This document shows, in pieces, positions 36,301-44,302 of a DNA stretch of 64,000 nucleotides. Made by a program: the position numbers and the translations under genes. A model generated the notes under the pieces. That model did no database searches, was not told where the DNA came from, and saw only the letters and a program-made list of their open reading frames with translations. Origin of the DNA: Acidobacteriota bacterium (GTDB taxonomy: Bacteria > Acidobacteriota > Terriglobia > Bryobacterales > Bryobacteraceae); contig JACPNQ010000040.1 of the NCBI GenBank assembly GCA_016185425.1, positions 124,001 through 188,000 of the forward strand, given 5' to 3'. Position 1 is the first letter of the stretch. Each line of letters starts with the position of its first letter.

Positions 36301-36355
36301 ACGCCCCGCGCAAGAAGCTGAAGTTGGACGATACCTGTAGCTCCGCATACCGCAT
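33314..36355 (-). CDS. dnaE2: Error-prone DNA polymerase DnaE2 (ImuC)
   Basis: 1013 residues. A PHP domain at the N-terminus ([25 protein letters not shown]) is followed by the polymerase core with [48 protein letters not shown] (catalytic aspartates) and [12 protein letters not shown]. Helix-hairpin-helix and OB domains end in the typical SRDFR. Length and termination are those of DnaE2 rather than replicative DnaE (about 1150). It performs mutagenic translesion synthesis with ImuA and ImuB, encoded upstream with a 9-bp gap; the operon carries a putative LexA box. Confidence 0.95.
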   Translation of the reverse strand: [1013 protein letters not shown]

Positions 36356-36364
36356 AGAACATCC

Positions 36365-37657
36365 CTACGCAAAGTGTCCGTGCAGGAACCAGTGTTCGGA
36401 TGAATCGCAAAAGATCCAGAGGCGCAGTCCTTGGTCGTCCTCGATCCGATAGTAGTCGCGCGTGCCCCAGCGCATGCCGCGCTCGCGCCACCACTCGGGG
36501 GTCAGGCGTTCGGGGCCTTCGGATCGGACGACGAGATGTTTCTGCCGTCCAACGAAGAACTGCACGGGCGATCCACCGGGAATGAGAATGGAAACCTCGA
36601 TGCTCATGGGCGGATCGATCAAGCGGATGGGGCGCACGCGATAATCCGGCCATTCCGCGCTTGTGATGGTTGGTGCGATGGCGGGGTGGAGCTCCACCGC
36701 ATGCTCCGGCAGGTAGCTCTCGCACACCCGGATGCGGTTCACATCATGAAATCCCAGCCTCATGCCGAGACGATCAACCAGCGCATCGAACGACGCTTCT
36801 TCCTCTACCGTGTCCGATAGCGAGAGGCTGAGCTGTGCCGGATGGAGGGCCTCGACATCCAGAACAGAAAGAACAAAGGTTTCGAAGCCGAAGCCCGCCC
36901 GCAGCGCATCCAGCCTGCCGCTGAACAGACGCATCAGATGGCGAATGGAACGCGTGGGCTTCGACGTGCGAACTTTGCAGCGATCCAGAGTTCCATCCAT
37001 GCGGTAGCAGGCGAGCTCCATGTGCCGCGAGCCTAAATAGTTTTTCTCAAGCCGTTCGCAGATCTCCCGCAGCAGATCGCGAAGTACGTATTCAACAGCG
37101 GGAACGGTAGTGATGGGCTCACCGGAAACCCGGGAAGCCCGATAGGGTGCGGGCGGCCGCCAAGGCGTCAGAGGTTCTGCCGCCTGCTGGAAAGCCTGAT
37201 CGAGACGCACGAGAAGCGTGGCGCCAAATCGCGCTGCCAGTGAGCGGCGCGGGACCTTCCGCACGGCTGCGATGGTCAATAGCCCGAGCCTTCGTAACTC
37301 CAGAGCGGTTTCCTCAGGAAGACGAAGCGCTTCAACCGGTAATGGATCGAGTTCGGCAGCAGTCTCGCCGTGAACGATGAATTTCCTGCCATAGCGCGCC
37401 AGTGCCCATGCGATGCCCCATGCATCGGCGATGGCTCCGCGGCATTCCATACCCATCTGGCGCAGACGCCGGCGAAGATCGGCAAGCAGTGGGCCTTCTC
37501 CACCGAACAGATGCGCGCAGCCGGTGATGTCGAGGATGATTCCGTCGCATCCGTCCTGCGAAACAAGCGGCGAGTAGCGATCGCACCATTCAACGAGTGG
37601 CGTCAGACGATCGCTGGGAACGTCCCGGCAGTAGAGGCTGAGAAAACGGCGTGCCAT
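36365..37657 (-). CDS. imuB: ImuB, inactive Y-family polymerase homologue
   Basis: 430 residues from the ATG at 37657, one base after the imuA stop. The N-terminus MARRFLSLYCRDVPSDRL and CDGIILDITGCAHLFGGEGPLLADL are Y-family-like. The first catalytic acid position carries no DxD-F (it reads YCRDVPSD), as known for ImuB proteins, which act as adaptors bridging DnaE2 to the sliding clamp rather than as polymerases. The fingers/thumb region follows, then a C-terminal ImuB domain (YRIEDDQGLRLWIF). It belongs to the imuA-imuB-dnaE2 mutasome operon. Confidence 0.9.
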   Translation of the reverse strand: MARRFLSLYCRDVPSDRLTPLVEWCDRYSPLVSQDGCDGIILDITGCAHLFGGEGPLLADLRRRLRQMGMECRGAIADAWGIAWALARYGRKFIVHGETAAELDPLPVEALRLPEETALELRRLGLLTIAAVRKVPRRSLAARFGATLLVRLDQAFQQAAEPLTPWRPPAPYRASRVSGEPITTVPAVEYVLRDLLREICERLEKNYLGSRHMELACYRMDGTLDRCKVRTSKPTRSIRHLMRLFSGRLDALRAGFGFETFVLSVLDVEALHPAQLSLSLSDTVEEEASFDALVDRLGMRLGFHDVNRIRVCESYLPEHAVELHPAIAPTITSAEWPDYRVRPIRLIDPPMSIEVSILIPGGSPVQFFVGRQKHLVVRSEGPERLTPEWWRERGMRWGTRDYYRIEDDQGLRLWIFCDSSEHWFLHGHFA

Positions 37658-37658
37658 C

Positions 37659-38360
37659 TCATCCCGCCAGTGCCTCGCGTGCGGCTTGCTTCGCCGGCAG
37701 TTGAGGAACGATGGGGAGCAGTGCCTGGCTGTGCCACTCCAGGGTCCATTTCCCCGGACGTCCGCCACGGCAGTAGAGAAGGTCCAACGTCCACAGGGGC
37801 TTGTCGAACCTTTGGCCGGGTTTGCCGGCGACAGAGGAAACTTTCCACCGCGTGATGGGAGAAGCGATAGGAGCGGAGGCGGCATGACCCAGAAAAAACC
37901 CGGTTACTCCGCTGGCTTCCGCAGCGAGTTGCAGGCGGCGGGACTCTGTCAGATCGAGACCGCTGAGTAGAGCGATCACCGAACTGACCTGTGGGCATCG
38001 TAATGCTTCCATCGCCGTCCAGACCAAATCCTGCGATTTCCTTGTGGAGACGTGGAGGAATTGGTCCAGGTTTATTCCATAAGACAGGAGACCGAGTGGA
38101 TACAGGGAACGGTCGGGCGCGATGTAGAGAATGTTGCCCTGATCCCCGGCAAGCCGGGAGGCGAGAATCGCGGAGAAGGCTATCGCGCTGGCCAGGTTTG
38201 TGCCTTTGACTTCGTGAATGCAGCCTGTGGACAGCCCACCATACGGGAGCCAGCGGTCCACGGGTTCCGTAACCGGGATGGTGCGCGAAAATCGGCGCTG
38301 CGTCTCTTCGATGCAGCCGATCTGCTGGCGGAGCTTGTTGAGGGCCGGGTTTGCGAGCAT
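37659..38360 (-). CDS. imuA: ImuA-type RecA-like protein of the mutasome
   Basis: 233 residues; first gene of the imuA-imuB-dnaE2 operon, tightly packed against imuB. The N-terminal part LPYGGLSTGCIHEVKGTNLASA matches the ImuA/SulA-like lead-in to a RecA core, where the usual Walker A glycines are degenerate (EVKGTNLASAI). ILYIAPDRSLYPLGLLSYG, VIALLSGLDLTESRRLQLAAEASGVTGFFLGH and WTLDLLYCRGGRPGKWTLEW match the rest of the family. ImuA is needed for damage-induced mutagenesis. The promoter region carries GTTC-N7-GTTC. Confidence 0.88.
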   Translation of the reverse strand: MLANPALNKLRQQIGCIEETQRRFSRTIPVTEPVDRWLPYGGLSTGCIHEVKGTNLASAIAFSAILASRLAGDQGNILYIAPDRSLYPLGLLSYGINLDQFLHVSTRKSQDLVWTAMEALRCPQVSSVIALLSGLDLTESRRLQLAAEASGVTGFFLGHAASAPIASPITRWKVSSVAGKPGQRFDKPLWTLDLLYCRGGRPGKWTLEWHSQALLPIVPQLPAKQAAREALAG

Positions 38361-38371
38361 GTGCCAGTATC

Positions 38372-38399
38372 AGTATAGCACGTTGTTCGCTTTTTGTTC
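38372..38399 (-). promoter_or_regulatory. Putative LexA box (GTTC-N7-GTTC) and -10 of the imuA operon
   Basis: GTTC at 38385-38388 and GTTC at 38396-38399 form a direct repeat with exactly 7 bases between, the form of the alphaproteobacterial LexA site. On the minus strand, TATACT at 38372-38377 is a good -10 for imuA, and the repeat covers the -35 position. Repression by LexA and induction by DNA damage are inferred. Confidence 0.6.
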
Positions 38400-38417
38400 G
38401 CCTTTTTAGTGATTGAG

Positions 38418-38619
38418 ATGAAGCTTATAAAATTAGTGTTTTCAGTGGTTTGCGGAGTCATTGCCACGGGCTGCGCCTCCTTGGCAGGAATTAGTGGCAA
38501 TCGGCGAATTCACGAAATTGGGTCGAGCTATCTGGAGGCGCCGTCATCCAGGCCCTACGCGCAGTTCGATCGGGTAAGACAAACTGAATGCGGCCGGGGA
38601 TGGGGGCCTATAATTGGCT
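38418..38619 (+). pseudogene. Possible small lipoprotein or its 5' remnant
   Basis: An ATG at 38418 opens a frame starting MKLIKLVFSVVCGVIATGCASLAG, which resembles a lipoprotein signal with a lipobox cysteine. The following 40 residues show no domain, and the frame runs into the SDR gene without stopping. There is no clear ribosome site. It could be a truncated lipoprotein gene or chance. The rest of 38361-38619 holds the imuA promoter and the SDR upstream region. Confidence 0.25.
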
Positions 38620-39483
38620 ATGGCCAATATTGTAATCACCGGCGCAAGCCGCGGAATCGGTTTAGCAATAGCGGTGGAATTGGCCCGGGCCGGTCACAAG
38701 GTAGTTGCGACGATGCGCAACCCGGCGGGTTCGCCGGAACTGGGCGACCAAGCGGTCAAGGAGAACTTGCCCATTTGTATCGAGACGATGGATGTGGACT
38801 CCGACGAGAGCGTGAAGCAGGCGTTCGGCCGGATCCTGGCGCAAGGGCCTGTGGACGTATTGGTGAACAATGCGGGCATCGAGCGGACGGGCGCGATTGA
38901 AGAGACCCCGCTGGTCGATTTCCGCACCTGCATGGAGACGAACTATTTCGGGGCCATTCGGTGCATCCAAGCCGTAGTGCGGCCAATGCGGGAGCGCCGG
39001 AGTGGCGCAATTATCAACGTGACGTCGGTCGCCGGGAAGATTTCCTTGTCGCCGTTTGGGCCTTATAGCGCGTCGAAGTTTGCGTTGGAAGCCTTGAGTG
39101 AAGCCCTGGCGCAGGAACTGCGGGCGTTCGGCGTGCGTGTGGCAATTGTCGAGCCTGGCATTATCGATACGCGGATGGCCCGCAATATCGAGGGCATGGG
39201 GGCCTCGAAAGTGTATCCGCAAGTTCGGCGGTGCGCGGCCTTGTTCGAGGAGACGATGGCGGCCGGAGCGGGCCAGCCACAGGTGGTGGGCCAGAAAGTT
39301 CGAGAGGTCGTAGAGTCCGGAACGTGGCAGTTGCGGCATCCGGTGGGGCCGGATGCGGAGCCGTTCCTTACTTGGCGCGGGTCGATGAACGATGAGAAGT
39401 GGGTCCAGTGGAGTGCGCAGAGCGACTCGGACTGGCTGAAGTCCGTGAAGGTGGATTTCGGCATGGATCTGAAGCTCGACTAG
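38620..39483 (+). CDS. SDR-family oxidoreductase
   Basis: 287 residues from the ATG at 38620. Motifs: TGASRGIG near the N-terminus, NNAG in VDVLVNNAGIE, NVTSVAGK, and Y-x3-K as PYSASKFALEALSEALAQEL, with VEPGIIDTRM after it. This subgroup (about 280 residues, SDR5-like, ending without the DGG sheet) resembles enzymes annotated as retinol- or 17-beta-hydroxysteroid-dehydrogenase-like. The natural substrate is unknown. It is divergent from imuA and stands alone. Confidence 0.85.
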   Translation: MANIVITGASRGIGLAIAVELARAGHKVVATMRNPAGSPELGDQAVKENLPICIETMDVDSDESVKQAFGRILAQGPVDVLVNNAGIERTGAIEETPLVDFRTCMETNYFGAIRCIQAVVRPMRERRSGAIINVTSVAGKISLSPFGPYSASKFALEALSEALAQELRAFGVRVAIVEPGIIDTRMARNIEGMGASKVYPQVRRCAALFEETMAAGAGQPQVVGQKVREVVESGTWQLRHPVGPDAEPFLTWRGSMNDEKWVQWSAQSDSDWLKSVKVDFGMDLKLD

Positions 39484-40036
39484 CCGGAGGCAACAAAAGT
39501 CCCACCTTTAGAGCGTTCGCGGGATAGGTCTCTGATGGCCGTCCATCCGGAAACAATCCTCGTAATGGGATGGTCCGCCGCCGCCCGGCGCGACTTCCTT
39601 GGTACGCACAACGTCGAACCGGACAGCAGAACCCGCTTCTCTGATTTTTCGGCGATGGACGGATACCGGCGCCAGTTTCTCCGGCTTCGCTGGTCAAGCC
39701 CCTGATCCTCCGGGAGTTGCGATCCATCGCCCGCATTCGTGGAGGTTCCTGAATTGGTGACAAGGTTGCTTCCAAACGGTGGTTAACCTGGCCATGCGGG
39801 GCAAAGGAGGTACGCTAAGTAATTGGGTTTAAAGTGGAGCCACCCGCCAGGATCGAACTGGCGACCTGCTGATTACGAACTATCAACCGACGTAGAATTA
39901 AAGACTTAGCGGGATTGCGCAAGATTGCTCCCGATTGCGCACAACTGCCAACTGTTCAAACACTTACAGCCCTTCTCGCGTGACCCGTGCGCAACGCCGC
40001 GCAGCAGAGAGAAGCACAGGGTGGGCACAAATCTGG
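39484..40036. other. 553-bp gene-free stretch at the left end of the tRNA-Thr island
   Basis: Between the SDR stop and the end of the helicase remnant I see no gene. The first 350 bp are featureless. A displaced 45-bp tRNA-Thr 3' fragment lies at 39835-39879. From 39905 to 40041, the plus strand has an open frame that ends in the same 28-bp repeat found beside the intact tRNA at the right end (HRVGTNLVT in translation). This may be a decayed integrase tail. Confidence 0.5.
39835..39879 (-). repeat. Displaced tRNA-Thr 3' fragment (left attachment site)
   Basis: 45 bp match the 3' part (anticodon loop to CCA) of the tRNA-Thr at 44303-44347 with only two differences, at 39849 and 39859. The two changes face each other in the T stem and convert a C-G pair to an A-T pair, so the T arm still folds. 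Similarity stops abruptly at 39880. This is what remains when an element inserts at a tRNA 3' end and supplies its own copy. Confidence 0.8.
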
Positions 40037-40041
40037 TCACA
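40014..40041 (+). repeat. 28-bp direct repeat, left copy
   Basis: Begins GCACAGGGTGGGC and ends TGGTCACA; identical over 28 bp to 44206-44233. It overlaps the last bases of the helicase remnant and lies 134 bp inside the displaced tRNA fragment. Confidence 0.8.
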
Positions 40042-42709
40042 CGGAATCGACCATCTTCGTGAGGACTTTCCGGATGTAGTTGGCCTGGTCGTCCCGCTGG
40101 AAGACCACGTTCCGCGCCTCGAATTCGTCCTGCGTCATCCCGCCGTTCCACCACGTCACTTCCGGGATACGTGTTGGCGAGACGATGAACGAGTTGAGAA
40201 TCACCTTGGGGTCGCCCAACTGGCGTTCCAGTTCCTTAATCGTCTGGTGGAACCGGATCTTCGGATCATCCGGCCCCTCCAGATTGCGGAGCCCCTTGGG
40301 GTCGACGAAGCTCACGTACTGCCGCCCGCCAGTGACCACCCACACGATGAAATCGGGATAGAAATTGCCGGCCTCGAAGAAGCCCATTCCCCGCCCACGG
40401 CTCAGGTTCCGCAGCAGGTACAGCTCTTTGCCGGCCAGGAAATCCTTCCGGTTCTGGCAGAACGATTGAAGGTCCAGCACAAAGTCGCGCTCGCTCTCGG
40501 TCTCCAGCACCACCGGCTTCACCTCGACCACGTCACTGCCCACATACAGCAGCGCCTCGTACAGGTGCCGGTCGAACGCGATCGCACAGAGTGCCTGGAA
40601 CTCGATGTTCCGCAGCTTGCCGGCTTCCATCAGTGCTTTGATCTCTTCCAGCTTCCGGACGATGTCCTCCCGCGACTGTTCAATCAGCAGCCGGTACTCG
40701 GTGATGAAGTTCGGATCGTCCGCTGTCAATTCGCGGTACTCGAGGTGGGCCCCCTCGTACTCCTGCTTCCGGAACTTGTAGAAGCGATCCGCGTACTTTC
40801 GCAGCAAGGCGCCCGCGATCTCCTGCCACCGCTGCACTTGCCGGAACGAACGGAACTGCATCTCCTCCTTGGGGATCAGTAGCCGGTACCATCGCTTGTC
40901 GGCAAGCAGCGCCGGAACCGCCTCTCGCGGCAAGCAGAAGTTATGCCAGAACTGCTCGTTCTTGTATTGCTGCAACTCGAAGTAGATCCGATCCGTGTCG
41001 AGAAACGCCAGGTGCTGGGTCTCGAAGTAGCATTGGTCGAGGACGGCTGCCGGGGCATTCGAACGGCCCGCGCCGCTGGCCATGGCCTGCAGTTTCGGAT
41101 ACCAGTTGACCACCACCGGATGCCGCGTTAGCGAATCGGGCGGTGCGCCCAGCGTCGGCTTCGGACCGTCGCGCTTGTACTCGATCCCTTCCCGCAGGCG
41201 CACCATCTTCAGCCGCTGGCTACCGAGGTTCTTGATCACCGGCAGGATGAACTCCACTCGGTCCTCATTCGCCGGCAATCCTTCCTGCTCCAGATACTCC
41301 TTGAACTGGCGCATGTAGTCGGCGCGGATGCCGAAAATCTGCAGCGTTTCGAGCGTCTCGATGTGCTTCGGTCCGGTGGTCCCGTCAATGCGGCGGCTTC
41401 GCTTCAAACAGAAATCCTTGCCCTTCAACCGAACGCCACGTCCGAACAACTGGATGATTTGCGGTCCTTCATTCCGGCCGATGTTCATCAGGCCCATTGT
41501 GCTGACGCGCCAACTGGACCACCCCTCGGTGAACTTCTTCGATCCGATCAGAATGCTGATCGTCGAGGCGTCGTCATTCAGCTTCCGGAACAACGAGCCT
41601 GCGAACTCCTTTTCGGTAACCACCAGTTCCCGCTGCTCGGCGCACAGCTTGCACAGCGCCGAGGCGTCGCCGACATTGATCACCCCGAACGGCTCATAGT
41701 CGCCCAGCCGCAGCGCAACCTCGCCATCGGTCCCCTTCAGATTCTCGACATGCAGCGCCGCCGAAACCGGTGCGTTGAACAGGACCTGCAGGATGTCCTC
41801 GAAAACCCGTTCCGCCGTCCATCCCAGCGAACCCAGATACTGGAAGGCCCCCTGGAACAACTCCCGCCCTTTCGCATCCAGCAGCCCGGAACGTCCAGCC
41901 AGCAGCCGGTCAATCGACTCGATGCTCTGGCCGCGCTCCCGCACGAAGGCGGCCACGAACAGCAGAATGTCGACGACGTCCGATACCTTGCGTTTACTTT
42001 CGGTGCGGACCGCGTTGACGCTGCCGCCGACGAACACCCACAGCGGACGCTCTAAGAGATAGGGGCGATACGCGCTGCCGTTTTCCCGGAACAGCTTCAA
42101 CTGCTGGTAGAAGGAAAGCAGGCACGCCGTAATGTACCGCTGCCGGATTCCGTCGTCCTTGTCCTCGGCCAGGTTCAGGATGCGGTAATCCTTGCCGTAG
42201 CCATCCCCGTAGAAATACTTGTACGAGTAGTCGAACAGGATGCAGCGGGCATACATCTGCTCCAGCGCCCGGTTTCCGCTGGCCTTCATCGCCTGGCCGA
42301 AGGTGGCGGAATACTCAAACGAGAAGCCGTTCTCGCAGAGCTGGTTCCGCTTCTTCATCCACTCACCGGTTTCCGCGCCGCTGGTGCCGCGATGCCCTTC
42401 ATCCACCAGCACCAGATTGTTGCCCTCGAAGGCATCCACGGCGACGGTCTTCTCGCCCATCTCGTCCCGCAGCTTGTGAACGTCGAGAATCTCCACCGCA
42501 CGCCCGGTGAATACCGTGCCGAGTAGCGGGTGGCGATAAACCGGATCACGCCGGAATCCTCGCCGAGTTGATGGTTGCGCGATCCCGGAACGAAGAACAG
42601 ATTGCAGGGATGGATCGTCCTGTAGAATCTCCGGACCACTTCCCGCCGATTCCATGCCTGATAGTTCGTGTTGCCGTCTTTGACCCGAGCGATATGGGCC
42701 ACATACCAA
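40037..42709 (-). pseudogene. Truncated type III restriction-like helicase/nuclease (ResIII + PD-(D/E)xK)
   Basis: Coherent coding starts near 42541 (YRHPLLGTVFTGRAVEIL); the first 56 codons of this open frame are out-of-frame noise. Helicase motifs II (LVDEGHRG), III (SATF) and VI (QLFGRGVRLKG) are present, but Walker A (motif I) is missing, so ATP binding should fail. The C-terminus carries a likely PD-(D/E)xK nuclease (FYPDFIVW ... SFVDPKGL). The family consists of DEAD/ResIII restriction subunits used against phage. A 5' deletion joined it, with a frameshift, to an unrelated fragment upstream. A sequencing error cannot explain the missing Walker A. Confidence 0.65.
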
Positions 42710-43074
42710 CCGAGATCGTTAGCCGTTTGCCGGACTTGCTTTCGCACGTCGAACATGTGTGTGGGCATTTGAGCCAGCAGTGCTCGGAAGTCGGCGTAGG
42801 TACGGAGGCGCTGCTCCATGAGCGCGGCATGAACGGTCCACGCCGGGGAGTTGTCTGCCGCGACGAATCGGGTTCCATCCTGCGTGGTGTACCGATCGCG
42901 CCGGTTTGTTCCTCCAACACTTCGCACTACAAACAAGGGGTCTGGTTCGGCGCAGTACTGCTCCATCCAATGGTCGAACTGCTCAACGCATTCGACAGAA
43001 GGGAGGACGGCGACCAGATGCCTCTCGTAGAGTGAATCAAGCGGTCCTTCGAACTCTGCCGGAGCCTGTAGCAT
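42355..43074 (-). pseudogene. Unidentified 5' coding fragment fused out of frame to the helicase
   Basis: From the ATG at 43074 (GGAG 3 bp before it), about 178 codons look genuinely coding: FDHWMEQYCAEPDPLFVVR, FRALLAQMPTHMFDVRKQV, YQAWNRREVVRRFYRTIHPCNLFFVPGSRN. After about 42540 the frame becomes basic, tryptophan-rich noise antisense to nothing, while the helicase continues in another frame. I do not recognise the family. It was probably the N-terminal part of a separate island gene. Confidence 0.4.
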
Positions 43075-43198
43075 TACTCCAATTATGAGACGGGAGAATA
43101 GTGGAAGCCAGGGTGACTGCAAGACCCAGCTTGTAGACGATCTTCCACAAGATGGAAGAGTCTCACAGCGCTAAGTTCCCGAGTCTGGCAGATCGTCG

Positions 43199-43585
43199 CT
43201 ATCGGCCCCATTGCTCGCGACAGAATCGGAGGAACTTCGGCCTGGTGAACGGGGACGCGCTCACACCCTGCTGGACCAGTTTCAGCGTCGCTGCGGGGCA
43301 CGGGTCGCGGCGAACCGCCAACCCTGCCGCAATCTCGTTCTCAAGCCGCTGCGCATCCACGATCATGGCGTCGCCGTAGAAGACGGTCGACTCGTGCCGG
43401 ATGAATGGGTGATCGCCCACTCTGAGAATAACGGTTTGATCCTTGCTGTTCCGCAAGGTCGTCACGCTCACGATGCCGCAGAGATTCGACGCCGGATCCG
43501 GCTCGGTGATCACGATCCAAAGGTGAGGCGTCGCGGTCCCGCCAGGGGCGGGCATCAAGAAGGTGTCGCCGCACCTCATCATCAT
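43199..43585 (-). CDS. Putative toxin of a Panacea-type toxin-antitoxin pair (MazF/PemK-like barrel)
   Basis: 128 residues; its ATG follows the stop of the Panacea gene with no gap. The N-terminus MRCGDTFLMPAPGGTATPHLWIVITEPD resembles the opening beta strands of MazF/PemK-type small barrels (GD-x-F/V-hydrophobic, then a strand of I/V residues). CGIVSVTTLRNSKDQTVIL and HESTVFYGDAMIVD continue the pattern. A ribonuclease toxin neutralised by the upstream protein is a reasonable guess from gene order, but the fold call is weak and no catalytic residues are assigned. Confidence 0.5.
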   Translation of the reverse strand: MMMRCGDTFLMPAPGGTATPHLWIVITEPDPASNLCGIVSVTTLRNSKDQTVILRVGDHPFIRHESTVFYGDAMIVDAQRLENEIAAGLAVRRDPCPAATLKLVQQGVSASPFTRPKFLRFCREQWGR

Positions 43586-44155
43586 CTAAGCAGGTTGCAG
43601 CATGGCTTCCGCGGCGGCCAGCGCTTCCAGTTCCGATTCGACCGCCGCGATCTCGCTCTCGGTCTTCTTGCCGGCGCGGAGGATGTCCCGATACTCAATC
43701 GGAATGGCGCTGCCCTTCGGATCCTGCCACTCGGCCAAGCCGTGCGAGAGATCGACCAGATTCCACCGGCTCAGCTTTCCGTACTCCGCGAAGATCTCTT
43801 CAATCAGAGACTCCTCGGCGGGTGACAGTTCGTCAGTCTCCGGCTCAGCCGTCAACGAAACCTCGTAGTTGCTGGGTGCGGAGATGAAGTGTCTCCACAC
43901 CGGATCCGTGCCTGGAGGGGGTTCCTCGCGAATCAAATCGTAGATCCGGCTTACGACCGGACCGTTGTCCATGGATACGTACCGATCGGTGGTGACTGGC
44001 CGGCCCCAACGCAGCAGTGCCTCGCGGTCAAGCAGGTACAGGAGCTTGATGAGTTTTAAATAGCTCATCCTGCCGCCACGAAGTTTGAGAAACTTCGCGG
44101 CAGCTTCGGTTGCTCTCCGTTCGTTGAAGCGCAGAACCATTGACGTCATTCCCAT
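43586..44155 (-). CDS. Panacea (DUF4065/SocA-like) domain protein, probable antitoxin
   Basis: About 189 residues from the ATG at 44155 (44140 is an alternative). The Panacea signature is clear: GGRMSYLKLIKLLYLLDREALLRWGRPVTTDRYVSMDNGPVVSRIYDLI, then FIEEIFAEYGKLSRWNLVDLSH-type segment (EESLIEEIFAEYGKLSRWNLVDLSHGLAEWQDP). Panacea domains are hyper-adaptable antitoxins that bind many unrelated toxins, or ClpX adaptors such as SocA. The adjacent downstream gene, abutting it, is the likely partner. It sits next to the island's right end, a usual place for stabilising toxin-antitoxin cargo. Confidence 0.8.
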   Translation of the reverse strand: MGMTSMVLRFNERRATEAAAKFLKLRGGRMSYLKLIKLLYLLDREALLRWGRPVTTDRYVSMDNGPVVSRIYDLIREEPPPGTDPVWRHFISAPSNYEVSLTAEPETDELSPAEESLIEEIFAEYGKLSRWNLVDLSHGLAEWQDPKGSAIPIEYRDILRAGKKTESEIAAVESELEALAAAEAMLQPA

Positions 44156-44205
44156 TTTACGGCAGGACGCAAGACCACGGCACCGCCGTCCTGAGAGGCA
44201 CCATG

Positions 44206-44233
44206 GCACAGGGTGGGCACAAATCTGGTCACA
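44206..44233 (+). repeat. 28-bp direct repeat, right copy
   Basis: Perfect copy of 40014-40041. In one plus-strand frame it reads HRVGTNLVT and continues VPKSLFWFVV toward the tRNA. It may be the 3' tail of a lost integrase gene or a recombination core. Confidence 0.8.
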
Positions 44234-44302
44234 GTGCCGAAATCGCTATTTTGGTTTGTCGTGGGGAGATGCCCGCATCTCTTTGACGGGGCAAGGATTA
44301 GA

